A stretch of DNA of 64,000 nt from Paracyclopina nana (Eukaryota; Arthropoda; Copepoda; Cyclopoida; Cyclopettidae): NCBI GenBank assembly GCA_019096065.1, contig JAGUCH010000006.1, positions 3,306,001 through 3,370,000 on the forward strand. The letters are read 5' to 3'. This document shows positions 1-12,572 of the stretch, piece after piece. Within the stretch, counting starts at the first letter, position 1. The number at the start of each line of letters is the position of its first letter. Made by a program: the position numbers and the translations under genes. The notes under the pieces were generated by a model. That model was not told the DNA's origin. It searched no databases and saw only the letters and a list, made by a program, of their open reading frames with translations.

Positions 1-638
1 TCTAATGCTTTTATCATATTGTAACTTAGCCTTAACAATGCTGCTCGTGATTTACTGAGAAATCCGAGCTTTTACCTAAATGTATGTATACGTAGCCAAC
101 TTGCTAACGTTACACAAAAACGACACTGACAGAAAAAAATTGGAAATCGATACTGATGTCATTCGAAAAGTAAAACGACAATAATGCATACTTTGCTACT
201 GTCAAATTGTGATATATCGGGGATACATGGAACGTTGGTCCGGATCTAGCCATTGTAGAGCCTAACACATTGGCGTTTGACCTCGAAAAAGAAATTGGGA
301 AGGGATTGACGCGATTTCTAGCGGTGTGCTTTCTTCTTTGCTATCCGCAGAACCATATAAGCTTTTTGCTCAGAGGAGGTTTTTTTTGCCTTCCCATCTA
401 ACCCACAAAGGTTTCAATATAGTTCTATCCCTGATCTAACCCATAGCTTCCTCGTAAAAATAGAGTATGTGTATGCATACTACATATATGTATAAACCCT
501 AAGCCTTTCAGCTAGTACGCACAGGCATTAAGCACTTCTCGCATGCTTAAAAGGAGAGACGCTGAAGTTGTGAAAAATAAGCAAGCAAACCTGCGTGGAA
601 CTTTCTCTTTTCATAAAATAGATAGCTCTACAAGACTC
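1..638. other. Left-edge noncoding stretch
   Basis: No convincing exon is seen on either strand. It lies downstream of the minus-strand gene at 639-1691, so it could hold that gene's 3' UTR or further exons. I see no clear minus-strand polyadenylation signal. Confidence 0.4.
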
Positions 639-1691
639 TCATCTACGTAAAAGTGTCACTTTACCTTTAAGGGAATCTCCAGAGGTGCTCAGATTTGCAT
701 TCTTGTTCAATAAAGCTTGTGGAGGTTGTTTGACTTGGCTTTCACTGCTTTCACTCGTTTGCAACTGCTCCTCAATTTCATTGCCAATTTTGATAAGATC
801 ATTGGCTACCTGGTCCAGCACACTGGTCGTCTCAGTTTCTTGCTGCTGGGATGGAATTGAGATGGGAGAAGGGGTTCCATGCTTTGGGTTAGGAGAAGAT
901 ATGCCAGGGCTGGTTTTCAAAACTTTTCGTTTATATCTTGGTGGAGCCACAGGGGGCTTCTCCATGCTATCCCCCATAGTCTTAAAAAGGGGGTGTGGCA
1001 TTGTGGGGCTTTCTGGGGGCGTGTTGTAATCCGTGTTGGTCGATTTCAAGGTTGCAGATTTATCTTGATCCAGCAAGTCCAACAAATCACGGCCTGAAAA
1101 ATAGATATACAGTTAGGTTGATGAAAGCGCACGCGCAACAGCTGCACGCGGCCACGCGCAACAGCTAACTATGAGAAAAACGTAAGGCGATCATCAGTTA
1201 ATGAGGTTGCGTATGTGATTTCGCCTAAATTCATAAAATAGATGAGCTAAAATAAATTAGTGACACTCTGATAGGAATGCAAAACACACAAGATTTTGAT
1301 GCTAGAGAAAGAATCTTGCAGCTAAGGCAAAGCTGGAGGTTAATTTAGACACTAAAAAAAAAAGGAAAAAGAAGAAGGTAAATGCGTATGCTCACTGAAT
1401 TGGATCTTCTGCTGTGTTAGCAACTTGATAAAATGTCGGTTTGGACTGGACAAGGAGAAAAGTGTGTTAGTGTCTCACAAAAATGAGAGGCAACTTTGGC
1501 ACCGAAAGCACATGATATTTGAGGTCAACTACAGCTAAACAACTGCCATTAATAAGCAGGAGAGAGCTTTGGGGAGACTTATACACCACAAAAGTTCAAA
1601 ACTTACGCTGATTGTTGTAAGGGCTGCTGGAACTGTGCTTGCCAAACTTAAATGGCTGGATATCCGTCTCGTCTGCATCAACATAAAACAT
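639..1691 (-). CDS. Unidentified proline- and serine-rich protein
   Basis: I do not recognise this gene. The simplest model has two exons: 1607-1691, starting at the ATG at 1691, and 639-1093. They join in phase (one base left over, two taken up) and give 179 codons ending in a stop. The first exon reads MFYVDADETDIQPFKFGKH. The second has an acidic, leucine-rich stretch (RDLLDLLDQDK), a low-complexity Pro/Ser region with a possible SH3-binding motif PPVAPPRYKRK, and a short predicted helix (VLDQVANDLIKIGNEIEEQL). A good donor inside the last exon (after 665, GTAAAG) could instead carry the gene leftward off the window. A further candidate exon at 1396-1445 (50 nt, good splice signals) joins only in another frame of the upstream exon. 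The coding nature of the second exon is fairly likely; the complete structure is uncertain. Confidence 0.45.
1130..1166. repeat. 14-bp direct repeat, CpG-rich
   Basis: CACGCGCAACAGCT occurs at 1130-1143 and again at 1153-1166, in the intron just before the last exon of the minus-strand gene. Its function is unknown. Confidence 0.8.
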
Positions 1692-2654
1692 TTTTGATGC
1701 TACTCAAGCCTCATTGCCACAAAGATCTCGATCTGGAATGAAAACAAATGATCAAAATAATCGAGGCTGTAAAAATAATCGACAAAATATTATGTAAAAT
1801 TATATTCAGAATTCAACTGATATCGAGCAAAATATTTTTACACTTTTTGTTTGGTTTTTGGCTGAGTCATAGTCACAGTTATTCAGCTATTGCTCGTCCA
1901 AACTTGAGCAAACTGACAGCACCTTTCAGCAACCTTCAAAATTCCCAGTTGAAAATAAAAACTATCTTGAGATTCTTCTTGAAAAACACTTGCAAGGGGA
2001 ATAACGTTTTTTTTGTATCTTGGAACAAGTGTTTTATGCAACTAACAATAGCTATGAATGCTTAAAACATAGCATTAGCAACATCAATATCAAATTTCAA
2101 TTTATACTTGCTTTGGAATCGTCAGTTATATTCTTCAGATTGAGAAATGGCAGCAACAAGTATAACAATGATCTCCAAAAATACATGAGCTGCCCACACA
2201 CTAATTGCCTAAATAAGGCCTTGTTTTCATTTTCACCATATACACCCACTTAAACAGAACAACTGACAATTTCAGTTGATCTCATTGGTCCAAATGACAT
2301 GAGAAGCTGAGACTGACCTCATCTCAGCTTGACAACCTCTTTTTGGGCTACCAGATGTGCTCTCAGGTAAATTAAGAATAATTGTATTACTCACTCCAAC
2401 AGTTGATTGTTGACAATTTCATGTGGGCCGAAAATTATTGTTTTGCAGGCTAACTAACATGCTTGTAGCTCAATGGCTCACAGTGTTCTCAGCTGATAGT
2501 ATGGTGCGCTTTTCAAAAGTGCCAAATTGCATGGCTTTGAAACAGGCACAAATGTGCAAATCTGGGAACGCGCGCATCCACCTTTCTTGCGCGCAAGCAC
2601 TTGCAATCCTCATTTTTGGCCTGGGACCCAACACGGACTCTAATGTTTTGCTGA

Positions 2655-2662
2655 TGACGTCA
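2655..2662. promoter_or_regulatory. Palindromic CRE (TGACGTCA) in a GC-richer island
   Basis: The full consensus ATF/CREB octamer sits in the extended palindrome TGATGACGTCA followed by TTTAACGCGGGAAA, which resembles an E2F site. The surrounding 2560-2680 is richer in CpG than its neighbours (for example GAACGCGCGC). This could be a promoter for the minus-strand gene about 1 kb away, which is an inference. Confidence 0.4.
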
Positions 2663-4467
2663 TTTAACGCGGGAAATTCAAACCTCAATTGATGCAGCCA
2701 TTCATTGTGCATGAATTATGAATTTGCAATTAAGCAGCACTATGCAAACATGCATAGTAGTCTCAGAATACTAACTAGCTTCATTTTCAGTAATTGCTGT
2801 GCTGTAATGTATCATGCATAATCCAAAAATAGGTAAATGAAGCTTACAGAATTTTTATGCAGATGCCACAAATAATTCAATAGTATCATCATGAATAGAT
2901 AGCTTTTACGTGTACATATTGCATTCTGCTAAGAGTCGTAGAGTGTGTAGAGCTGTATACAATTGTTGCAATAGAACAAGATGATGGCTAGTAAATGCTA
3001 TCAGTAGGAGTGGTTTCCTTAGCAAAACATGGCTTTTTTCACCTCTGTTCTGACTAACTAGATCAAGGCTACGCCGTTTACAGCAGTGACAGACCAAAAA
3101 ACTGAAAAATATTTCGAACCGGTGCAAAAGGGTTCCATATTGGGAGAAAGTTCCATAATCAAACAAGTTTGAAGTGCACTCCTTTTTGTAACTCCCAAGC
3201 CACAACATTTCATGCCCTGAGCAGCGTTACGCATGGCAGAGTAGAAAGCTTTCCAATTCAATGTTATGCACTAATGAAGAGCAATTTTGCTACAACTTCA
3301 CCTGATTTGACACTTTGGAAAGGTCTTTATGCCAAGGCCAGCGATAATCAAAAAGTCATTCATGCTTTTTCCTATTCCCCATGCAAATCTATAATCTCTT
3401 TTGCTGCTAGATGCATAAAATGTCAAAGCCATTTTTCACTTTTTTCCCCTAGTCTAGCTTCAAAAAGGCTGAATTCGAGGGACATTTGATCAATCGCAAC
3501 GGCTGTATTTGCTGAGATGGAAGTCCCATGGTCTTAATGGACTTGATGGCTATTAAAAATGGACCCACTGAGTACTTTCAGCTCTAGGGAATATATGTCA
3601 AGCTCTCTTGACATGTATCGTTAATCAAGCAAGGCTTAATTTAGTGAAAGCAGAAAATATTGACCTGACAATACACGATGGTTTTTTTGGCTCATCTTAA
3701 GCATAAAAACAATTACCACATCCATCAAGTGCATGCCAACAGTCTGCCAATATCATCATATTTTCATCACGAGCACTTATGACCTTGTCATAAGTAACAC
3801 ATGAAGACATTTAGGCCTTTCATCAAATACCGAACCCAACAACGCCACAAAAAAGCTTCATTCAGATAATTACGAGCAGTTTGGCAAAATATGTACACCT
3901 TTTAAAACTTGAAATTGCTGCCTTTAGATGACTAAAAACCACTTAGAAATATATTTTGTACTGAAGTGCCACATTTAAAGAGTGCATTTGTGGCTTTTCA
4001 ATGCCTCGTTAATTTTTTACGTGCCCAACAAAGCCTAATTAATGAACTTCACCGCAATTCAGCTTTAATGGAACGAAAACTTTGAGCGAAAAGACAATTC
4101 CCTTTTTGTAGCATTACTTAATTTTCAGCTTTGCCTACTTTCCCATCATAGAAAATGTGTCTTTTTTTTCCTGCTCGAATTTGTACCCCTGCATGATCTT
4201 TTCTGTTTCATCAGAAATTACTTTTCTCTCCAATTAGGCAATAGCATAGACTATTTGGGTAATACCTAATATGGCATAAAATACATAAAAAGCATGGATA
4301 TCTTTTACCCAACATAATAGTCTTACAGTATAGGAACTTACTTTTTTGAGGGCTTCAGAGGATTATGTAGGATGTACGAATAGCTTTCACTTTTTACTTC
4401 CGAGGTGAGGCCTACTAAGCAACTGGTAGTTGGTTCACAAAATCTTGCATTTATGCGGCGCGACGTC

Positions 4468-4485
4468 GACGACGACGACGACGAC
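4468..4485. repeat. (GAC)6 microsatellite
   Basis: Six GAC triplets follow a GGCGCGACGTC stretch and are followed by a short (AGT)n run. It is noncoding as far as can be seen. Confidence 0.9.
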
Positions 4486-5176
4486 CAAGTAGTAGTAGCA
4501 CAAAGCAATATATATTATACTGCTACACAGTTGTAGTACGCAGAGAAAAAGTTCTCCACGGCCAACCAAGAGAGGCTAGGCCTATCAGAGAGCCAAGGCC
4601 ATCAGGTGCCACCGTTACCCTAAGGCAACCTCGAATACTTGCATCCTATTAGCTTTGAAAATCGAATTATCTACCGGAATATCATATATGATTGTGGAGC
4701 TGCCTAGTGCTAGCAAGGAATAAATCATAGTAAGTGAAAAGGAAACATCTTTGCGTAAGCTGGGGAAGAGAAGCAGTTTTCAATTAGGGAAATGGGATTT
4801 AATAAAGCCACCAGTGATTTGATTCGGTCGATTGCTTTCCTTCTGCGGCTGTCGAATCTGCACAGCAGGAGCAAAAATTGCCTCCAAATTGCTCATCAAT
4901 TGGAGGCTACTTTCCTTTCAAAAGGGACCTCTTATATATTTTTCGGAGATCGAAATGATGGCTGAAGTTAGGCAATAAAATGCAGCAACGACATCAAAGA
5001 TTTTCCCAGGAGAGATAGGAAACTCTTTAGCAACTTTTTGCCTTATCCTCTAACTCCTCTTAGGTCACCATAAATTCCTTTTAAGGCAGACATCTCCAAG
5101 GATAGACAAAATGGTGCTACAACACAGGGGTATATATATGCAGTAACTTTTTTCCATTCACAAAGAAGATTTCACT

Positions 5177-8100
5177 TTAGATAATGAGCTGTCCATTTTC
5201 CACATCTTCCAGAAGTAACTCCCACTGTATTTCCGTGTTGTAAACTTCACGTTGCAGCCAAGCTTGATAGTTGGCCTTGAATTCATCCGTCAGCTCAATT
5301 TCCTGGCCTAGAACTGATGTCAAGCAGTTGTCAACGGGTTCAAAGTCACTCTCCTGAAAAAATGAAATTGCTTACAGACAGTCTGTAAAAAAGCTGCTGT
5401 ATTATGTAATTACGTCTTGGCCAAATGCTTGGCTGCTGTCCGATTTCTCCTGCGACTGTTGCATGCTTTGGCTTATATTTGGCAGCTCTTTTTGGTACCT
5501 CCTGTGGTTGAACCTGTCAACTGCGACTCTCACCGAACATTCCTCAGCTTGGTAATCCCAAGGCCGACTGTCAACATCTATTACGAGGGAAAACGTTCAA
5601 AAGGGTCTGGTTAAGTGGAGAGCAGAGCTCTTTGGTAATTACCATTTCCATAGGCCCAGTCATCATTGAGCCTATGCCTCACTTTGGTGTAGATTGCAGA
5701 CATCGTTTTCATATTCTGTTTTCGCCACTGGCGACCCATAAATTTCGTCTGCATCTTGAGTAATTTCAACACGTACAACTGGAGCATCGCATGCTTCACC
5801 TTCAAAGTACGTTTGAAAATGGGAGCAGATTTGAAGACAACAAGCATCTAAAAAAGCGGAAGAAAACGTTGAAAAAGAAGAGATGTACATTAGTAGGCAA
5901 CAAAATACCATTATTCTTGAGTGCCTCCATTTGGTAAGTTTGTTCAGAACCCGGAGTAAGTTAATGCAGGAAAACATGTTTCGCCAACAATAGACAGAAG
6001 TGTCACCAATTTCTAGCGTCTCTGAAGTCAATTCGGGCTGCTCACCAATCACACAAGATGGGAAATCCAGAAGTGCAATACTGCAGAAAAAATTACATTC
6101 CTTATTGCCACAACAGGTGAGATGGTTCACACGTGGATACTCACTTGTTTTTGCTCGCAATATAGGCCATAATGTTTTGGTTAAAGAACTTCAACACGAG
6201 TGGGATGCAATTGGCAAAAACAAGGTGTTGCGACATGAATTCAAATTGGTACACATGGTTCACCTAGAAATAAATGAATCCACTGAATTTCATCATATTG
6301 TGTTTAAAGTTACCTTGAAATGCTTCAGCAAAAGAAGGAGAATGGCTGACACTGACTTCACGATGATCTCCTTGTGTCGATTCACATCAATGCCCAACTT
6401 CATGGATTGCATCACCGTCATCCTAGCAGAAGAAATGCAGACACCAACATTGAACAGTCAAAAAAAGTACTCACGGCATATCTTGAGGCAAAACATCGGC
6501 CATAATATTGATCGAGTCTGTTTTGGCCTTTGAAGTGGGAGCAGCAGCTAACAAGATCTTCAAGAGGGCAATCATGTACTGCAAATAGGAAACGAGACAA
6601 GCTACATGAATAATTCACGTGAAAAAAGCTTCGTCTTACTTGAGGCAAAGAGGGAAGCATGGCCGCGTATAGAATCTCCACTGGAGTCTGTTCTATAGGG
6701 CCTTCCGGCTTGGAGAGTGGATTTTGAGCTATTTCGTTCTCCCTCTGCAGCAGAAAAAAGTAAGAAACACACCAGGGCAAAACTAATGATCTCACCTCAA
6801 TTTGAAGCTCAGACATGGATGTATACATATGCTTTCGGAGAATTTTGACTCCCTCGTGAATAGGTTGCGGCAAACCAGCTAATGTAGTCCTGTCATTCTG
6901 AGTAGGAAAATTTAGAGTGAATTAATGCCAAAAATTATTTTATGCTCAAAACTCACTTTGAGGGTGTAGCCAACAAACTTCATGCGTGTGTAGTCCAAAA
7001 ATTGGTCCAAATCTTGCTGCCTAACTTTAGGTGTCCAAGGAAGGTTTCTGGGGATGACATCATCTACAAGAGGATCAAATTGATGCACACATCACTCGGA
7101 TAAAAGAGTGCTCAGCAAAAAATCTAACCCTTTTCTATGACTGGAGTGCCAGGTCTGGGCGAGTCACGTCCAAAGCCCTCCTCAAGGTTGTTGGAAACTG
7201 GAGCCTCCTCAAAATCCCCATCCACCTCATCAAGGTTGAGGCCAACATCATCAAGGCTGTTTTGTTTTGCCATCACACTTCGCTTCATGCCTATAAGGAA
7301 AATACCACTGATAAGCATTTATAAAGAAAGATAAAACTTTTTATTTGCGTACGGTTGTTTCGCCTATTGTTCGCAGCTTCCAATATGTCAGCAGCAGAGG
7401 CCGGTGGAGAGGCTGCTCGCATAGTCCTCGAAATGGTCAAATTGTCTTCTTTGAATTCAGGCAAGCCAGCTTTTGCTCGTTTTTCAGCTTTCAAGATGCG
7501 CAGGACTTCCATGCCACCCAAAGTTGTCAATAGAACTTTCCACAAAAGTAAAAGAACTTTCTTCATGGGGAAATGTGGGGCTGATCCTGAACAGAAACGA
7601 GTCACCATTGACATCAGTTTCACAGCTAGTAATTCATCACCATCCACGGGAGTATCTGTAATTGGATTTTAGTACCTGTAGTCATAACTACTGAACCTTC
7701 TTACTTAGGTCACAGATGAAGTTTTCGCGTAGAATTCGATCCTCGTGGCCACGCAAAACTTGTGTCATTGTGTACAGCAAGCTCAGTACAGTTCTGAGGT
7801 TGACAGAGTCCGCCAGGCTGACTGCCAGTTTGCGGCAAGCATTATTCATGGCTAGGGTATCTCTGAAAATCGAAAATGTCAAGCTGGCAATAGTGCTAAA
7901 TTATGTAATCCATTACTCCATTTCTACTCCTAGTAGCTCGACAGCAGTGCCAAACACTCCATGCCTATACAAAAGAACCACATTGTCTTTGCATCGATCC
8001 AGACACTCATCATCTGATTGGCATTCGACCCAGCAGCCTTGACAGATGTACAAAATGCCCCGAATGGCTGTCAACCTCTCATCCCTTAAGAAAAGATACA

Positions 8101-8827
8101 TAAATAGACATTTTACTACTTGCACCTTTGTCATCTTACTTCGAGACAACTTCAGTTTTTTCAAGTAGTAACTGAATAAGTGAGCACTTCTGATCCAGAT
8201 CCATGGCAGTCCAACTGGATGGGAAATTGAAGCTGGTGGCCACCTCCTCAAAGGCTTTATGAGCCAATGTGAACTCTGGTCCCTCAGTGTACGAATACAG
8301 CTCAGCCATTTCGGCAGCAAAAGAGTCCTCATCTTCGTAAACGTAGTCAATGTCAGGGGTGTCTTCATCCTTTAAACAAACGGTTAAGTAAATGAATATG
8401 AAGCCATGATATTTTCTTTGTTACGCCTCTTAGCGAATAAGTAATAATAGCTTGACAGCCTTGCAGTCGGTCCAATTCTTCAGAAGTAGATTTCATTTCG
8501 GTCTTTCATTCAGCAAGAAGTAACTGAGAATTTTAGCCACCCAGTTGAGCGAGTTGAGAAAGGTCAAATATTTACCTCTGAATCTTGTTTTTGGCGTCTC
8601 AAAACTTCCCTCAACTTGGAAAAGCCTCTACGAGAACCGGCAGAGTTTGTTCCAGACGCAGCCGACATTCCATAAGCTGACACTCCACCCGAAGTGTCTT
8701 GAATGTCATCGTCATCATCGACGGCTGAGGATTCATCGTCAAGCTTTTTGCTCCAAGATTCAGTTTCAATCACTTCTTCGGCCTCTGGTAAAAACGAGCC
8801 GCCTTCTTTTTGGCCAAAATCATTCAT
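5177..8827 (-). CDS. Strip: Striatin-interacting protein (STRIP, FAM40 family)
   Basis: This is the core STRIP subunit of the STRIPAK complex, which scaffolds PP2A, striatin and GCK-type kinases and acts in Hippo signalling, endosome transport and axon biology. The sixteen coding exons, in transcript order, are 8827-8576, 8369-8140, 8084-7917, 7862-7705, 7655-7353, 7290-7129, 7063-6957, 6897-6796, 6744-6640, 6578-6475, 6422-6314, 6263-6145, 6080-5909, 5847-5643, 5577-5414 and 5353-5177, giving 878 aa (human STRIP1 is about 837). An acidic N-terminus (residues 1-85) precedes the N1221 domain (about 90-360; [30 protein letters not shown]). The DUF3402 domain follows (about 425-860; [51 protein letters not shown]). 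I chose the ATG at 8827 because the sequence before it looks untranslated. Most introns are 49-65 nt; only the first is about 200 nt. OTUD5 diverges from the same 1.1-kb upstream region. Confidence 0.96.
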
Positions 8828-9934
8828 AGCTACTATTTTAATGCATGTCAAAATAGCATAAGTTCTGAAATTGTTTATCTTTTTATGAAGATTACCAATC
8901 CTCAAATTGATGCACCGAAAACGGCCTAGCCAATGAGAAGAATTCAAATTGAAACTATTTTCTGGAAAATTTTAAGTAAAAATATTCTAAAAAGAAAGAG
9001 ACTTTTTTTAAAGTGATGCAAAACACAAATGCTAAAGGCAGTTGACATTTAAATGCTGTTAAAATTGGTAGATTTTTAGTTCGAGTGCCTTAAAAATAGT
9101 TGCTTGCACCGAGAATAAAATCGGCCCGATATTTGAAGCGATTTGACGAATTAGCCTTTAAAAACATCATCTGGTGATAAAATATAATAATCCTCATGGC
9201 TTTATAAACTCAAATTTAAACAACAGTCAGCGACTTCACATATTGACGAAGGCGTATTCAAAAAAGTATTCATATTGTAAGAGCCTTAAAAGTAATTGCA
9301 CGACTGATTTAGGTGTGCCACACTGAGAGCCTTGATACAATTTTGATTTTTTGCTGTTTCAAATTTTTTTCACGACTATCAACAAAAAGTGTCCATTTAC
9401 ATCTAAACAGGAATACAATTATAATGAAACTCTCCAATTTTCGCATATGCGCAGCAACAAATTCATTTTGACATTTGGTCCAACTAACGAATCTTCTTCG
9501 CACGATTGTCACTCAACTTTAAAGCATTGGTATGTATTTTTCAAGTAGGCAAGCTAGCTATGGCTGAATCATATGTTTTTCAAGCTGGCGCGCTACACAA
9601 AACGGAACCACCACATCGCATTATTCCATTTAACGGTTAGCGTTCTTCTTTGTTGACACTCTTATTCGCGACTTTTTGAAGCGCTTTCTGTTGTTCCTTT
9701 TACGCTTAACGCTTAACATTCAAAATAAAGAAAAGAAAATTAGAAAAAAATCAACAGAACCACCAGATAGTTTAAGCCACAATAAACCTTCATTTTGGCT
9801 GTTTTAGCATATTTTCGGTCATTTTAATGACAGACTTTTAATAATTTATCTACGACTAGATTTCCCTTTGAAAAGCAGCACAATTTTGCAGTACAGTGTG
9901 AAAATAGCCTCCATATGATTCCTGAGAGTTGAAA
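8828..9934. promoter_or_regulatory. Shared upstream region of STRIP and OTUD5
   Basis: STRIP (minus) and OTUD5 (plus) start in opposite directions from this 1.1-kb AT-rich stretch, so it should hold both promoters and 5' UTRs. I see no clear TATA box or CpG island that I would assign. Divergent housekeeping gene pairs commonly share such regions. Confidence 0.5.
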
Positions 9935-12572
9935 ATGACTATTTTACCGAAGAAGAAGAGTTCTGCGCCAAAGCCCGATCGAGATGGAAGTGGAGGCGTG
10001 GAATCTGTGCCATTTCCACCCCGCGGTTTGACGCAAAATCAAGTGAGTGTTTTTTTCCCAATACTTCTAGTCTGTGATAAGAATCATCATGGCTGACTTT
10101 TGTTTATTTCACGAATGGACTTTTTCACGCGTGACTTACTTTCCAAATTTGTAAGGCTGAATAAGCCAATTTTTTGGCTTGAAACAGACAACTGAGGATC
10201 TGGCTCATTTTGACGTTTCTGAATTGGGCGTGACCTTGAGCTGCATACGTATTCTATATACCATATAAGCTAGCGACCAAGCCTATTTCCCATTATTAAG
10301 CTCACACATGTATTTTCCCATCCAATTTAGAGCACCACCAACTTTTTAAGAGCATATTAAAAACTGCTTTTTGTCGTACTCCTGAATAATGCCAAATTGT
10401 GCTTCAAACGTTTCGTGTTCACGTCATCAATTTTCACTTGAACGTGGGTGTCATCCTAAACTTAGACACTTTTTGTGCTCGGAATAACTTAGATACCTTT
10501 GGACATAGTCCTTTCAGATTTGAAAGTTACAGCATTGACCGTCTAAGTTGAAAGGACTGCGCCAAAAGCTGTCTCACCTAGCGTTGCAGTCGCTAAAATT
10601 CTGTCTAACCTAAATAACTACTTGCCATGTTGTCTGAGCTGAAATGTGGCATTCAAATTTGTTCAACAACTATGCCATAAGTTATTTTAGTTTAACATTC
10701 TTAACTGTTTATTCTAATATGTCTAAAGGTGTCTGCTTAAAAGCCGTAAATTAGCCTGTTTTAATGAGCTTTTTCAATGATGTTTTTAATGGCTATTTCA
10801 GGCTGTCGTTGCGAATGCCACCGCGGCTTCTGGTTGGGGTCCAGGAGTGGGCTCAGCTTCAGGGTCATCAGGCTGGTCGCCTCCTGGATCAGCCTCATCC
10901 TGGGTGACTGCCTCAGTACCCCAAGCTGTCGGGGTGGAAGAAGCTGGCTGCAAAAAGCGCAGTGGAAGTAGCTCTTATTCTGAATACGAAGAGAATGGGC
11001 CTTCGCCGAGCAAAAGGAGATTACATGACGAAGAACCAGAAGAGAATGGCTACAATTCCGAAGATGAGTATAACCATTTAGGAGTGAAATTGTCCGAGGA
11101 AGAATGGCTGGAAAAAGACCGCAAGTTTGATCTCATGATGCGCAAGAAAGGCTATATCATCAAGTTAATGGTAGAGGACGGATCATGCTTGTTTCGAGCT
11201 GTCGCCGATCAAATCTACGGTGACCAAGAAATGCACGTTTCCGTGCGAAATCACTGCATGGACTACATTGTAAGAATTGTAGTATTTAGCCTAGATTTAA
11301 CTTTTATATTATGTGGTTGTTTTTTCTAGGCACAAAACGGTGACTACTTCTCCCAGTATCTCACTGAAGATATCCATGATTACGTTGCTCGTAAACGCTA
11401 CTTGGGTGTGCATGGCAACCATCTCGAGATTCAGGCATTGAGTGAAATGTACAATAGGCCCATTCATATCTACTGCTACAGCGCTGAGCCCATCAATATT
11501 TTTCAAGTAAACCCTTGTCTTATTTCAGCTCATTTACAATTTTTAAGATGATGTATAATTCTTTGTATCCAGGGAATGATCAAGAGTGATACAGTCAGTA
11601 CCCCCATAAGGCTTTGCTACCATAGACTTTGTCACTACAACTCCATTGTGGACCCCTTCAAGCCCACCATTGGAGTTGGCCTTGGCCTACCTGGCTACAA
11701 CCCAGGCTCACCTGACCGAAGCCAGGTGAAGCAAGCAGTCAAAGATTCCGAAGCTGATCTCGTGGAAAAGGCAATGCTGGAGGACAAAATTCGAGCCACT
11801 GACTGGGAGGCCACGAACGAAGCCATCGAGGAGCAAGTCGCTCGTGAATCCTACTTGCAATGGCTCCGTGATAACGAGCGCAGGCACGCAGGGGCCTCCA
11901 AGTCTGCCACTGTGACCTCGGCTGACCTCAAGGCCAAAAACTTGAAGGAGGAGGAAACGAAGGCTGCGAGGTCATCGCCCAAACCCAGCTGTTCTCATTC
12001 AGTCTCAAACTTTGAAAATTTCCATTATTCTGTGAGCTCAACTGATACATTGGCCTACAACATCCTCTATTACATCTCGTATTTTCAGTCGTCTCCCAAG
12101 GCTGGTTGCTCATCTCAGAGGGATAGCCCCAAACCGAGCTCGTCTAGTCAAAACCATTCACCCAGTGCAACGAGGCCTTCTTCAGGTATTTTGAAACAGT
12201 GAAAAATAATCCCGTTGTTTGTGCTCAAATTGCAATTTCACAGGCCACGATCACGGCTTAGGAAGTGGGTTTGCATTGGAAGAAACTGCAAGCTTTCTCA
12301 ATAGGTTACCTCCAAATATGTTTGGTAAGCCCAGCTTATTTGATGCTGCTGCTTTGAAATCCAGTATGACCTTTTTCTGCTTAATAGGTTTAGAGGATTG
12401 GAGTGAGGCTGATGTATTAACTCAGGTGTTGGCAGCGTCGCAACAGGAGTACTTGGATTCGCTGAAAAAAGCCTCGCAAAGTCGACGCAGTTCGTCTGAT
12501 TCGAACAATCCTTCTAGTGATACTTCTACTGCATCATCAGCGAAGCAGCAGCAAGATAATAATGCAAGTTAA
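9935..12572 (+). CDS. OTUD5: OTU-domain deubiquitinase OTUD5 (DUBA)
   Basis: This is a cysteine protease that removes ubiquitin chains; in mammals OTUD5 acts on TRAF3 and other signalling and chromatin substrates. Exons are 9935-10042, 10802-11269, 11330-11506, 11573-12185, 12244-12324 and 12388-12572, giving 543 aa. The N-terminus MTILPKKK is shared with vertebrate OTUD5. The OTU domain runs from about residue 150 to 290, with the catalytic motif [13 protein letters not shown] (Asp162, Cys165) and catalytic His272 in CHYNS. The motif YNSEDEY (Ser122) matches the human Ser177 site whose phosphorylation activates the enzyme. The helix [19 protein letters not shown] and the C-terminal motif [18 protein letters not shown], which resembles a ubiquitin-interacting motif, are also conserved. 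A Ser/Pro-rich linker lies between them; 12032-12088 (57 nt) in it may be removed as an intron. A polyadenylation signal AATAAA lies at 12720-12725. Confidence 0.96.
12032..12088 (+). other. Possible 57-nt exitron in OTUD5 exon 4
   Basis: The segment begins GTGAGC and ends TTTTCAG. It is stop-free, is divisible by three, and has a possible branch site (CCTACAA). Its translation is hydrophobic and aromatic, unlike the Ser/Pro-rich linker on either side. Both the spliced (524 aa) and unspliced (543 aa) forms keep the frame, so it is either an ordinary short intron or an alternatively spliced exonic intron. Confidence 0.55.

Larger units (their letters stand above)
1692..5176. other. Intergenic region, 3.5 kb
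   Basis: It lies between the unidentified minus-strand gene and the 3' end of STRIP. I find no exon series. It holds a GC-richer island with a CRE at about 2.5-2.7 kb and a (GAC)n tract near 4.47 kb, listed separately. The rest shows AT-rich sequence without recognised structure. Confidence 0.5.
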
